64,000 nt of DNA, taken from contig OENT01000260.1 in NCBI GenBank assembly GCA_900239685.1, positions 84,681-148,680 of the forward strand, read 5' to 3'. Position 1 is the stretch's first letter. Every line of letters begins with the position of its first letter. The notes below the pieces were generated by a model, which saw nothing but the letters and a program-made list of their open reading frames with translations, did no database searches and had not been told where the DNA came from. A program made the position numbers and the translations under genes. Positions 24,101 to 37,032 of the stretch are shown here, in pieces. The DNA comes from Rotaria macrura. Its lineage: Eukaryota > Rotifera > Eurotatoria > Philodinida > Philodinidae.

Positions 24101-25950
24101 AACGATGTGAGTGGAAATTATGATATTACCGAATAATTCAACTTCTCTTTTTTAGTGTAGTATTATTTGATTTCTTTTGGTATTCAATGCAATGGTTATA
24201 CATTAGAAAATGTCAAACGATTGATATCAAAAGTATTATCACTATATCTATTGACTTGACAATGTTCTATTGTCGATGAATCTCACGTTAACAAACACAT
24301 AAAAAGAGCTTCATAGACGCTGTAGTGCCAAGTAAAATACAAGAACATGATTTATAGAAGAATCATATTCATTGTCGTCTTCCTGTATGCGTTGTAAATT
24401 TTTACTTTTAAAAGAGTGAATGTTGATTGTTACTATGTAACTCTAACAGCTGAAACGAGAGATTTTTTTAAAAATCATGAGTTTAACAATATTCATATTT
24501 GCTGCAAAATTTTTCAAAATGACTAAGCTTTAAGATTCTTTTCTTGTTGATGAACTTAAAGACGATTATGACGAAGTCATGGACGAATTGCTAAAGATGG
24601 TCCACTTACTTCCATCTATTTTGTGTTTCATTTTCAATTGATTTGTCAACCCCGAGCAATCTTCATGTGTTGTACGTATTTACAATTTTCGCTGCTGTCT
24701 GACGTTTTCCTTGTCTTGTTGTTATACACGATCATTTTGTTTACAAAACGATTTATACTGAGGTGAAACCTTTATATAATATCTTAATTAGCGTAAAAAT
24801 GTATAAAATCCATAGTAATAAGTGCACAAAGTGCTTTCTTGGAAGAACTTGGCGTCTAAAAAGTAGACGACATATGATTGAAAAACAGAAGAAATTATAC
24901 ATGTAGTGTTTAATTATTTCTGATAGAAGTAATGAAAAATACAAACGAGTAAGTTCTTTGTTAATGATGAACCAGATTATTTAAAGATCGAATCGATAAA
25001 AATAGAGATGTGAGGCTTACCGGTCAACAACATTAATAAATCAAGTACCACAGATGTCTCGTGTTTCTGCTTCTCATAGAATAGTGTCGAGAATGAGTAA
25101 TAAAACACGATTAAAAGTTAACAACGTCACATATCTCTACGAGCATACAACTATATCGAAGGTAAATAATTCAACAAACTTCATTTCAACAGTATTTGCA
25201 TTGATGATTAATATTTAACAGAACATCTACGATTTTCATCATACAGATCTCAATCCACAGGCAAAATAAGAATGCTTAATAGTGTAATCAAGTCTAACAA
25301 CAGTGAGAGTGACTTGCATAAAGATTGCAACCGATAATCATATTGTTCATGGCAAAATGTTTTCTCGAGTGCCAATAAGATTAGGGTAGATGCATTTCTC
25401 ACTTAATATAATACAAATTTATAGTGAAGCGATTTATACGAGAAAACGTTAATCGATTTTTCCACAACGATAAGGGGTGGATTAAAAAACGAAGAAAAAA
25501 CAAGTGGTTTGCACGTGTTTGGAAAACTGGCCAACTCTGTTATACTATGTTTATCCCTTTTCGGAACAATTCAAACTTCTTTCTTTTGATAAAAGGAACA
25601 ATCCGTGTATAAAAAACTTTACACCAAACATATCTCTCTGGGACAAATTTAACTAAGTGGAAATATTCAGAAGCATGAGACAAAATATCTTTTTCAGCTC
25701 TATCCTAAGATGTAAAGTTTCTATTTCTGAGTTATTTTCAATTAGATCGGTCAAATAACTGGGAAAGAAAACCTTATTCGTATTAGAATTGGCAACATTT
25801 TTCAAAACCATCTGTGTCGCTTCAGTGAAAAAAGTCTGAAAGATGAAACTGTTGTCCAATACTGTCTTTTACAAAAGGTATCAATTGGCTAGAATATCAT
25901 CGGTCATCTCCATGAATTATAAATAAACTGAATTCGTTTCACACTATTTC
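21171..25950. other. Intergenic, no supported gene
   Basis: Mostly AT-rich DNA. A pure CT tract followed by a pure GA tract at about 21730-21760 forms a hairpin-capable palindrome. A purine-rich GGGAGAGAGG tract lies near 23178-23205. Several 60-80-codon frames are present on both strands without any domain or splice extension. Confidence 0.45.
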
Positions 25951-26053
25951 TGAAACATATTTCAGATTGTAGGTGAGGCCAGGTGTGGCTCAGTCTCTCC
26001 ACCAGGTGCCTGAACCCCACCACCCACAATTTTCAGGTGACGCCACTAATCTA
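25951..26053. other. GC-rich island of unknown nature
   Basis: About 80 nt around 25970-26050 are far more GC-rich than their surroundings (AGGCCAGGTGTGGCTCAGTC, then CACCAGGTGCCTGAACCCC). TGGCTCAGT is similar to a Pol III A box, but no convincing B box follows at the right spacing, so I do not call a tRNA or SINE. It abuts the pogo-like element. Confidence 0.3.
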
Positions 26054-26950
26054 CAGTAACACCTCTATATGTGGGCACCTCTGTTTAATGGGCACCTTCT
26101 TACACTGGGAGATCGAAAGCCCGCTCAAGCAATTTTAGTTAGAAGTGAGTCGCTCCATAATGAGGACCTCCTCATCCTAGACAGTGGGCACTTTTTTCTG
26201 GTCTCGTGAGCAATAAGAACCTCTGTAATATGAGCAATATATATTTAATTCTACCACTCATGCGCAGAATGAAAAAAGCAGATGGCGTGCGTATCATGTT
26301 ATAATAAACAACCATAGAACACGTATGTAAGAAAGAGTCGGACTAAACGAGCATATTCGACAGAAAAAAAACAGACAATAATACCTCATGTAACATGTTA
26401 CCGTGCTTGTGTTCGTAACTGGTGGTATCAAATTATGTGAACACGCATTGATTTGCCTCTTGTGAACAATGTTGAATTAGTGAAAGATCCTGAACGTTGT
26501 TTATCTCAACGAGATTCGTCAAACAAATATAAGATATCAAAAGGTACTGTATTCAGTATTTTGAAACGTAAACAAGAATGTTTAGACACTGATGAATCGA
26601 ATCAATGCAACGAAGTGTAAAGAAAAATTAAGAATGATCCTGGAAAAAGAATAGATGATGATATTTAGCTTGATTCTAAATCTTCATTTCATAGTACACT
26701 TCGTAGTTATTTTACAAAAGATTAGTTTTGTGTTGTATGAATTGCTGTTATTCCAGAAAAAGATATGATTGTTTGAATTGCTCAATTGTTGAAACGTAGA
26801 AAAGGATTACTTTTTGTAGCTGTAAAAACGATTACAAATGAATTTTAATGAGTTGCAATATAAACTGAAAACCTTCCAATAATGAGCACCTGCATAAAGT
26901 GGGCACTCTGGTCCGGTTCCGATGGTGCCCATATTAGAGAGGTTTTACTC
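26054..26950 (+). mobile_element. Decayed pogo/Tigger-type element
   Basis: An 897-bp element with a TA duplication (26052-26053, 26951-26952). The left end CAGTAACACCTCTATATGTG and the complement of the right end GAGTAAAACCTCTCTAATAT share the pogo/Tigger-style start, followed by GGGCACC. Plus-strand codons around 26474-26620 encode a psq/CENP-B-like helix-turn-helix segment (KYKISKGTVFSILKRK) that ends at a stop near 26618. The DDE domain of the family is not recognisable downstream, and more stops follow. It is non-autonomous. Confidence 0.75.
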
Positions 26951-27478
26951 TATTTAGACCGTTAGGGTTTTTTCTCTAACATAACACGCTGACAGTAAAT
27001 AATATGAGGTTTAGCTCCTTCTTGATTGATATTCTGGATCCATCATCATTTCTAATAAAAACATGACAAGGGCAAAAACCGATCATCTCACTGTTGAATG
27101 ATACTTTTCACTGATTTATCAGTCATTTTATCTCACGAATATCAAATGGGCGATTGTATTAGTATGAGATCTATTTGATAGATAAAGATGTTTTTCAAAT
27201 GACTTACGACATAAGTGATCACGGTAACACATAAATTCATGATTAACAAGCAATTTATAAATGAGACTCTTCAATAGAAAAAAAACAGACGTTTGATAAG
27301 TATTTCATTTTTACAGTCTACATGTGAAATGTTCACTTTAGTTGGTGGATATTTTCTAGAAAGTTTTCATTACACGCTACCTTCTGTTTAATGTCGACGT
27401 TATGAATTTTCGGTTCAAAGAGTGAAAAATGAATTGTTTGATAGCCAAGGTTGTCGCTGATTGCATTGCGCCGCTTCA

Positions 27479-27683
27479 TCATCTGATAGCAATTTCAAAT
27501 CTTTTCTGAAAATATGTCCCGTTCCCATCACTACACAGGATGACAATCAAGGTGCTCAAAGAGAAGGAGATTTATGATGGAAAGTTTATGTTATGACATT
27601 TAGACTTACCGATGGTTGTTTTCGTCTGTTTCAGAGTGCAACAATCGACTCAAGTTGATCCTAACACTAAATTTACTAGCCAT
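27479..27683 (-). CDS. Candidate two-exon 41-aa microprotein
   Basis: Minus strand, exon 27683-27610 from an ATG (MASKFSVRINLSRLLHSETD), then a clean GTAAGT donor and a 79-nt intron. An acceptor CTGTGTAG leads to exon 27530-27479, ending at TGA. The join is in phase and gives 41 codons (second exon RDGNGTYFQKRFEIAIR). The local GC content is higher than in the flanks. Other frames are also open here on both strands (for example a plus-strand frame at 27738-27932), so the true reading frame is not certain. No family recognised. Confidence 0.3.
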
Positions 27684-27737
27684 CAGCCACGGGAGTGGAA
27701 ATCATGTTCTAGTGCTGATCTGATTTTCTGATTCTTT

Positions 27738-29167
27738 ATGATTAATCGGGATTGTTTCAGTTATAATCAGCTTTCCCATCTTGATCCAGATATTGCGATG
27801 CTTTCCTTATTATCGTCTTCTCTTCCTCGCGGAAATCATAAACACAGCAATATTCTTCTTGAGCTCGGTGTTAATTTAAAAACATGTACCATACTTCATA
27901 ATATCGACAAGTATAGACGACGTATCATGTGAAAACAAATCGTATATCTGCTTGTTTTATGAACTATAGAAAATTTATTGATTGCAGCATTAGGGCGCAC
28001 TGTATTCTAGAGCATCTTTATTTCGACAAAACAAAAAGTTTATAACATATAAGGATGATAAATTTACGCTTGAAAATATCTTTTTAATCGAAAAAACAGT
28101 GTAAAAAGTTTAAATTTATTGTAAATTTGAATAAAATATAGATAAAATTTTGAAATAGAATTATTAGCTTTCAAGAAATTTCGAATAGATTAGCATCTCA
28201 TTAAAATCTATTTACATATCTTAGTAACGATTTACGAACTTATTACAGTTCAATGTCAGTAGATTGAAGTTAAGTAAGAATTCGTACGATAGCCGTACGT
28301 GTAGACGTAAGTTTTTCTATACTATGACCCGTTATGAAAGATTTTAGTGAGTTGTAGAATATCGATAGAAAATGATGACAATCGCTCGCAACTAATTCAA
28401 GTAGCATCTGGTATTTTAATGAACTAGTTTTAAAGTAGAATAATGGAATCCCTCGTTTTTTCTTCGTGACTATTGTTTTACAGTCCGATATTTGATTAAT
28501 CTGACTGGTGAATTTAAATGTCAAAAAGTTATCATGTCGAAAAATTAGATTCTAAAAATTTTGAATTCAAAATTAATTTATATTGAGAAGAATCCAAAAT
28601 AAAATTAAATGAACAGGAAATTCACACGGTTAGTGACACATAAATGATAATCATTCTTAATGGGATGGACGGAAAACATCGAAAAGAAAAACGCCGAATA
28701 ATGCAATTAAATCAATAGATATCTGCGGTATACATACGATTATCCAATTGGCCTGTTATTGGTTATTGCTTCTCTCTGTCGATTTCTCTATCTTAATATT
28801 TTGAAATAAATAAAATATCTTATGAAAGAAAAAGACTTAGAATATTTTCCTGTTCGATACTTTTCTGTTCGACGTTTTCCACGAAACCTTTGTTAATTAT
28901 GTTCTATTGAAATCAATTTTCATACCAACATCTTGAGACTAACATCTATTTCAAAAGCCAGCGCTCTGTCTAGCTGATATCGTAATCTATATTATATCAA
29001 TCCTTAAATGTTAGTAAGACTATTAATTACGGTATATATTGAATAACAAAACTTAACTAGCAAGCAGTTGTGTAGACTAATGTACAGTAGAAATGTTAAT
29101 TACATTGCCACATAGCGTTCACATTTTCAAAGAAGACAATTCAAAAATAATTGTAGTTTTTGCCTAA
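27738..29167. other. Intergenic, weak ORFs only
   Basis: Holds a plus-strand 64-codon frame (27738-27932) overlapping the same slightly GC-rich block as the 41-aa candidate. From 28.0 kb on it is very AT-rich DNA without recognisable features up to the stop codon of the orphan gene at 29168. Confidence 0.4.
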
Positions 29168-30117
29168 TTATTTATCATTGGTAGGTGGAACGCCTAGGCA
29201 ATTATCAGCGACAGAAAAATAACAATCGAAAAAATTCGGCGAATGATCTTCATTGAATAAGTACGCAAAAGCTCCATTAGGCGATGGTGGCCACCACGAT
29301 TGATTGTCATTGGATAATATAGATTCAAAAGGATTAATAAAAGCAAAGTATTTTGCACCCTTTAGGTAAAGATGTGGTAGTGTCACGGGCTAGAAGACCG
29401 ATATAATATCCATTAATAAGTATTAAAATTAAAAATTACAAAAGTTACTTTAAATCGATTTTGTACCCACAGATTTTCTGTATATTCTTTTCGCCAAGGA
29501 TATGGACCTTCAAATGTTAGTCCGTTGGCTGCAGGATCAATCAATGAATTAACACGAATTAGTCTGTTGTTGTCGTTGCCATTAAAATATGCAAATCCAC
29601 CTATTTTAAGTAAATTTCTTTCGTATAAAAAATCCAAACTATCACTATCATCATTATCAACAACAACAACATCATTGTCTTTAACATAGTTTGCATTATC
29701 AGGTGGATAAAGCCAACAGAAGTGCGTTGCTTCTTCTGGGATATTTGCTGTTGAACGTGCACTTCCTTCTAGTGTTATTGGAGCGATTGGAGCATGAAGC
29801 CCTGTTACTTGTTCTTCATCGGTTAATATTCGTTTTTTGATTTCAGTAATCGTATATTCAGATGTTGTTGGAGATAAAATAAATGACATATCTACTAAAT
29901 GAATTTCTAAACATCACTTTATTAGTATATTTTTAGTATAACTCATGAAATGCTCACCAAATGGTCCCAAAGAATCAATAGGTTGCGAATGAAATTTGAA
30001 TTCTCCTCTTTTATATACCCAACAATTATTTTGATAAAGTATGCAGCTATCTTGTGGGATTCCATATTCTTCAAGTTTTTGAACCACCGCTAGTGGAAGA
30101 ATATTTATGTCATTCAT
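29168..30117 (-). CDS. Orphan three-exon protein, about 279 aa
   Basis: Minus-strand exons 30117-29958, 29906-29449 and 29389-29168 with GT-AG introns of 51 and 59 nt. The lengths sum to 840 nt (279 codons plus stop). The chosen start is the first ATG in the open frame (MNDINILPLAVVQKLEEYGI). The same frame runs upstream to a TAG without another ATG, so an additional 5' exon is possible. The protein is acidic and aromatic-rich: an Asp cluster VVVVDNDDSDSLD near the middle, GGFAYFNGNDNNR, GPYPWRKEYTENLW, and a C-terminal WWPPSPNGAFAYLF segment with several Cys. There is no membrane helix or signal peptide and no family I recognise. Intact frame across two introns argues for a functioning gene. 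Confidence 0.7.
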
Positions 30118-30918
30118 TCCTGTTAAATGTTGTACTAGTTTATTGCTTGAAAGAAATGTACTTCGCAGTTGTGTTCTGTTCTTTTTTCTTTTTGTCAAAG
30201 TTAGACTACACTACAAATAGCTTCTCTAAAATTTTTTTTTTCATAGGAAGAACAACAATGAAAGAGGCATAAGTAAAGAAAGAAAAAAACAACACATGAC
30301 TTTGAAGAGAAAAGCTTGTCCGTCCATGCTTTCAACTACAGAATGCAAAACTGCAACGAACGATTCAAAGTTTCGTTATACTAAAGAAGAATACACGAAT
30401 TATTCTGAGATTCTAGTGTAAATCAATATTGGTTAAACCTATTGACCCACTAATCTACATGTCGCTAGTTAAATCAACGTCTCTACATTCCAATTCATTA
30501 TGATTTATCAATGATACGATGAGACTGGATTAAAAATTTTCTCCGTTGATTCTTGGCATACTTATGTATGAAAATTATTCACGATCAATTCTAGTGCTAG
30601 GACATTTGTGTCGCAAATAACTATTATCAGAATTGAATGCAACTTGTTTACATTCATTCATAACTAAATATGCCTTAACAGAGTCAATATCCAAAGAATC
30701 GTCTCAATAAATCTACCCACGGATAAAATTCTATGAACAACTATTTCCAATTTTCTTTTTTTTCACAAAACTTTCTTCGGGATCGATTCAATCGTGAGCA
30801 TTGAAACATGCTCTGGGTTGTATTAAACATTTGGAAAATATTTTTCTCTTTCTGATATTCTCAATTTATATTAATAAGATAGATTTGATTTCAAAAGTGA
30901 GATTTCTGCAGAAACGAC
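30118..30918. other. Intergenic 5' of the orphan gene
   Basis: Probable promoter side of the minus-strand orphan gene. AT-rich, no other gene or repeat seen. Confidence 0.4.
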
Positions 30919-32028
30919 ACTGATGAATAAGGGCGCAAATCTCTCACCCTCCAGTTTTTTCTAATTCCAGTTTTCAATCACCTCCTGGCCAGGAAACTGA
31001 TTTTCAGAGAAATCGTGCATGTTCGAACTCACTCGACTAGCATGGCTTAACCTTTCCTCAGTTTAGTTGTTTTCTCTGGAAACGTCTTGTGCTGCTAATT
31101 GGATTACTCGTTTTGCCCTTCATTCCGTTACAGTTACCAGTTATTTGGTAAGGTCATGCTACTTTCCGACTTCTAATCATAACTGCAGCTGAAATCAGTG
31201 CAATCTCAGAACTGAGTTTCAATGGAGCAGTATTTCGCTTTCCAGTAATTTCAAGTCAATTTCTTTATCGACTCCATGTCAACTCCAATTCCAGTCAGCT
31301 TTTTAGTCAGTTTCAATCCCAATTCTTGTCAGTTATAGTCAAGTTCAATGTCAATTCCAGGCAATTCCAAGTCTAGAATTGGAATTGGAATTGGTTAGAC
31401 ATGGAATTGGTGAACGGATGCAAACAGTAGATATTGTCAATTGATTTACTACAGAATATTGACGAAAGACAAATGTTCGATAACTTTTAGAATGAAAGAA
31501 GTTTTGTCCGTGAAAAAATATACTCTTGCGAAGTTCTCAAACATAGATGAAACGGAGAGTATTGTGAGTTTACAAATGAAAATGATAACATGTTTTCTTT
31601 ATTCCAAAAATGATAGGTTATGAGACCTCAGCCGAGAATATTTTGCTCTCAGATTCACATAGGATTGAAGAGGTTGGGTGGCGCAGTTTTCCATGACAAA
31701 ACTAAAATCCGATCTTCACAGGTAGCAAGCTTCAACAACACCGAAAATAAGCGTCATATGAGTATTATGTTAAATACTATTGATATTGTCGATTCTGCAA
31801 ATATGTTGCTCACAGAACAAAAAAAAGCCAGGAGTACAAAACAAAAAATGTGCACGAATTGCGCTGTATTCATCGATAATAAAGCAGATGAGAGAGTTTT
31901 TGTTTGACATTCATTCAAAATGATAAGATACCCATTGAAAGATGCAGAATCTCGAGCTCTAGCTTTCTGAATTGCTCAAATAAAAAAAAACAGGAGGGTG
32001 AGAGATTTGCGCCCTTATTCGTTGGTGT
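30919..32028. mobile_element. Non-autonomous DNA transposon with CAATTCCA-iterated subterminal array
   Basis: About 1.1 kb bounded by inverted repeats of about 35 nt: GAATAAGGGCGCAAATCTC then TCACCCTCC on the left, and its complement ending near 32025 on the right. The exact ends and target duplication are unclear. The left half (about 31140-31400) is a dense array of variants of TCAATTCCAGTCA in both orientations, closing with GGAATTGGAATTGG. A plus-strand frame at 31620-31907 (95 codons, Lys-rich, QKMCTNCAVFID) lies inside but has no recognisable transposase motif. Confidence 0.7.
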
Positions 32029-33583
32029 CCTTTAGCTAAATCCACAGATATAAACATAAAAGTAATAGGCTACTGTTTATTTTTAAGTGTCTTCATGAGA
32101 TTTAGTTTATCTGATTTTCGATGGCAAAGTACACGACAATAAAGATTGTCACGTATCTTGATCGCTATCCGTAAAACCGTGCTCTTAATTTTCCGAACAA
32201 TCAATATATAAGACTGAGGTTTTACATCGTCCTGTGTATGCGTATATTTTCTATTCTACAATTTCTCATCTAGATCTAATTCTACATAAACAGCATATCC
32301 TTTTTATCGGAGTCTACGAAGTATAAACATATGTGAAAATAACTAGCGGTATTTGTGAAATAAGTCCGATGATCTAAGATGTTATATATCCTAATAGTAG
32401 CTATTTGTGCATCTTGAGGACAAGCTTTTGTCTTTGTTTCCATGATTATTTGTATTTATCTTATAGAAACATTTTATTTTATTTTTCATTCTTTTATTCT
32501 GTTCCTAGTAATACAACACAAAATTCGTATTGCATATTGTAGAGATTAAACCAATAGGTAAATACAAACGCTTTAAATATTTTATGGCATCTATCAAAGA
32601 GATCTCTTTTTTATGATAGATCTCGAAAAGGCCATAAACAAGAATATTGATTTTCACTCTTAGTCATACCATCATCAGTTGATAGTTTTGTTATTTTTTT
32701 CATGCATACAAAGATGAATATAACTCTACTCATTTCTACTAAGTCGTTGCATATAAATATTTGTATGCATCGAAGTAGAAAATTACATTATTCAGAACTT
32801 TGACAAACGTACTTCACTCGTTCGAATTCAGAAAAGTACTTGCCAATGCTCTCTGGTTTTCTAAAAAAGTATTATTCTTGCTGTGATTGTCGTTCATTAT
32901 AAATGTTTTAACCGCTCAGGTACTGGTCGAAAGCAATTCGATACTTGTTGCATTTGACTGCTATGAAAAGTTTCTGAATAAAATTCAGCGTTTCTTTTTC
33001 CTAAAGAGCCGCTGGAAAACGAGGATATCGGTTCATGCTCAATCGATGTTCTTAGATTTAGAAAAAACCTATACCGTTTTCTAGAGCTAACTTTCCCAGT
33101 ATATAATAACCATACTTTTCAACCCAACGGTATGTTTTCCACTGGAAGCATCATTAATTAATTGAAAACATAGGAAGTAGTCCTTCTTCATGCGGATGCT
33201 TCTTTCTATCGATCAGTTGTTTCAAATCCTTTTAGAGAGAGTTATTTTCAAATAAGTAATCTATCAATCATTTTAAATAATGCAGGCGTCGTCACCAGAT
33301 ATGATTAGAACTGTTACTTCAGTTTTAATCGACACATTTATGACACTTGAAAATAGGGTAGCTTTGTGATAGAGGTTTCTTGAATTTGAGTGATGGAATA
33401 TTGAAGAAATGCTTTTTCCCATTAGTCCTACACTGCTGCTATTTGAACATGTAATTAAAAAATTTTGATCTTGACGTTGGACCCTGAAAGTGTGATTATA
33501 AACTAGGACTATCTATTTCTGCACTAGAGAACGAAAACAGCTTCCTATCACTTTGAAACAATCGGAGAAACTAAAAGTTGACG
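32029..33583. other. Intergenic, no supported gene
   Basis: AT-rich DNA between two mobile elements. The only open frame of note is plus 32887-33084 (65 codons, no domain). Confidence 0.4.
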
Positions 33584-33591
33584 CACTCATC

Positions 33592-34097
33592 TAGGGGTGC
33601 AACAAATCCAAGGCCTTGGGATTTCGTGCAAATATATTTGGATTTTTTCTCAACTGAGATTTGGATTTGGATTTGGTTTGGTCTTAAATTATCCAAATCT
33701 GATGAGAATGTTTAATATAAAGTCTTAGAAGGGAGAGAAGAGTATCAATTCTTAACGGTCGATATAAAATTGTTTAGATTTGGTATAGATTTGGATTTGA
33801 ATTTGGGATTGAAATTTGGTTTCAATGTAGCACAACTACATAATTTGACTGATGTTAGATCGAAAGCAAATCCCAATTCCAAATCCAAGCCCAAACCCCA
33901 GATCTCAAACGTATCACCAATACCGAATCCCAAATCTATGCTGAAAAACGTAATATGAACAATCTTGTGATCCAAATCTAGACGAAATCCACAGCTAGGA
34001 ACACAGTTCTAACCATACCCAAAATCCAGAAACCAAATCCAAACCTCAGGGATTTGGTGAAAAATTCCAAATCCATTCAAGATTTGTTGCACCCCTG
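33592..34097. mobile_element. hAT-type MITE filled with GGATTTGG repeats
   Basis: A 506-bp element. The termini TAGGGGTGCAACAAATC and CAGGGGTGCAACAAATC (reverse complement of the right end) have the hAT YAGGG start. They are flanked by near-identical 8-bp duplications, CACTCATC (33584-33591) and TACTCATC (34098-34105). The interior is built almost entirely of degenerate ATTTGGATTTGG on the left and its complement CCAAATCC on the right. Open frames inside on both strands (33745-33975 and 33770-33958) are products of this repeat, not genes. Confidence 0.85.
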
Positions 34098-34105
34098 TAC
34101 TCATC

Positions 34106-37032
34106 ATGACGAAATTACTGAACGTAAAAAAATATTGATGAGCCGATCAGTAATGTTACAGATTTGTTAATATGAGCATTTTTGTGTTTTGTGCATACTC
34201 ATACAGCTTGCAGGCTCTTCTGCTACAAATGTGACTAGGATTATGAAGAGACATTATTGACCCGTTAGTTTTGTAAAAGAAACAGGCTTTGAGCTAATTT
34301 TTATCACTCATCAGGTCTACAAAATCGAGAACTCGATGAAAACCATTATAAAGAAACAGTCTTATCTCCGAAGAAGTAAAGTGTGTTCAGGTAGTATTCA
34401 TGTTACTCTGAACTAAACATCGATTACTGTCAAGTTGACAATGTTAACGTATGTAAAAATTTGTGCGACCAATGGTGTAATGCGCCCAGGAACATAGAAA
34501 AAAACCAAAAGTGATCCTTTTCACACAGCAATAAGAAATGAATTCGATCTCCGAAATGGTTATATTATGTAAAATAAATTCTATCGGTTACAAGTCAGTA
34601 GATGATCTTGCCTTAACTTGACTAGAAGCATCCTTTGAAAAATCTCCATCTTCCCTGAATGTACTTTTTGATAGGGAAATATTTCTTATTGTGAACGGAT
34701 GTTTTCATCCACCATGATAGTGAATTGTACGCTGCTTTATTTCGGACAGAAGATATTTCGTATGGTCAAACTTTTTCTATGAACTGTTTAGGACTTCATA
34801 TTTGCTTTCTATAGAAAAGCAGCCATCGTTGGTTATTTTGAAATACGATTGTTGAAACACTCTTGAATCACCGAAGTCAATGTGATCATAAATTTAGGGC
34901 ACTGTTTAGATAGTTTCAATCAATACAAATTACTTTGAATTGTTTAGGTTTGATTTCTTGCAACATCATGTTCTTCCAAAAACATGATTTTCGTCAAAAA
35001 AAATGATTTTGTTCAATGTCTATACAACATTAAAAACTATCTAATACGCTGAAATTTTCAGCAGAGTAACTAATTAATTGCATATCTTCATAGTAAACAT
35101 AGCAGCTTTCCATCTCCATCGTTTCCTGAGATAAATATGTGTGCAAATCAAAGAAAATAGTTATTCATTCACAACAGCCAATACGATTGATCAAATCTCG
35201 TATGTTTAACTTATGTACAACCATTATTATATTGTATCAAACATAAACCAACTAAAGTTATATTCTCAGTTAAATTTTTAATCTTAACAGATATCTTCCT
35301 CAATATATGTATGCCACAACAAACAAAACAATATGCACTAATGTGAACACGCTACTCTCAGAAAAGAAATCAATTTGTCGGTAACGAAGGCATGTTCTTT
35401 CAAACGACATTAACAATAGATTGGACAATAGCTTTGGATAATTCAATTTAGATATCATGCCGTTTATCAACGCTTGAGAAGGCTAATTTATTTTATTAGT
35501 TTTCTTTATTACATAAAGGTTAGTTTACAATATATTTCGACAGACAGAATAAGAAGTACTTGAATACTACATTTTCTTCTATATATCTCATGGGAAAACA
35601 ATACCATGAATCTAATTACTTGATATTTTCATATGTATTAGAGAAAATTGCACAAGTTTATATATACTCATCAAATTTTGCAACCGGAAGATATGGATCT
35701 AAATATCCATTTTTATATTCTCTGATATAACGTCTGCAATAATTCCAATCATTGCATATTAATGAGAGAGTAATTGACTATTAAAACTATACTATAGAAT
35801 AGTGGTTATGTTGAATCTCTGGATACTAATAAATAAAATTAACCATCACATGTTGGAATTCCTGCTATTGTCTCTATTTAGATCTGCAATGTTTCATTTT
35901 AGATTAGTGAATGTTGATATGCATAAATGTAAAAGAAAAACCGATAATTTATCACAATTCATATCAAAATATCATCAATATATGAAATACATTGGTAGCA
36001 AAATATTATTTCACTTAAAATAGAACTACAAAAACAGCTCAAATCGCAATGATAGTACGGTTATTGACTATCTATAGGAGTTTATGAACGTATTTCTTTT
36101 CTTTTGTAAAATATTCTAGTAATAATTTATATCTGCTCGTTGAGACAACCACATCAAAGATCAATGATACGGGAGTCATTTTATGTCCAACTTGCTTATG
36201 AATTCAAGTTCTCTTTGTATTTAGGAATTTGAAAGTGTATAGATATGCGCAAAGAAGCAAACGTGGTAACTAGACCGAAAATCTAATTAGTAAGACGATA
36301 ACACTTACGTTGAAGAATTTAGTATGAGATGAAAGAAAATCCTTGTGAACTATAGTTGTAGTATCATGTAATTGGTATGCTACGCATACTGTTAAAAGAT
36401 TAATTCAATTGTATTGAATAAATCTAATTAAGTCTAACATAATAATAAACTTTAGCAACCGTTCAACGGCAGTTCATGATGATATGTAATTACCTATTTC
36501 AAATTTTCTCTTGGAAGAAACTAAAATACTAGAATATCAATTGTTGTTTGCAAAGATATTTATTACTTCTATTGAATCGAATAAGGTTTTAATTTTTTCT
36601 CAAGAATATGAACTGAATCTAAATTTCAATGGCATTTATAATATATATACATATATATGTATACGATACTTGAAATCGATTCGATTTTGCTAGTTTAACT
36701 GAATATGCAAAACGCCGTTGAAAAAATCGATGAAACGTGAGAACATTCGTCATTTTTAACTTAAAACCTTGCTTGCCATAGCTTAGAAAAATGTGGCTTG
36801 ATTAATAATCAATAAAATTGCTAAAAAAGCAAACAAATATGTTCAAGGACTTGCACAAAAAACCGAAACGAATAATTCGTGAAGTTCTCAAAATAAGATT
36901 CGGGATCATGAGAAAAGAGAGCAAACGATGAAAGAAAACCAACTTGAATTCCAATGTCATTTATATTAAAAAGACGTACTCATTTTGTTCCCAAGAAAAG
37001 TCAACACATTTAATGCAACTCATGAAGTTACT
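34106..37032. other. Intergenic with unassigned exon-like frames
   Basis: No recognisable gene. Two exon-like frames overlap: plus 35802-36023 (73 codons, Lys-rich tail VDMHKCKRKTDNLSQF), and a minus frame ending near 35665 (NDWNYCRRYIREYKNGYLD). I could not extend either through splice sites. TA-rich microsatellite at about 36637-36662. Confidence 0.35.

Noticed and set aside
25970..26050. GC-rich TGGCTCAGT segment as a tRNA or tRNA-derived SINE
   Set aside because: No B box at the right distance and no cloverleaf could be drawn.
33745..33975. Gly/Leu/Phe-rich ORF on the minus strand
   Set aside because: It is a reading of the GGATTTGG repeat inside a hAT-type MITE.
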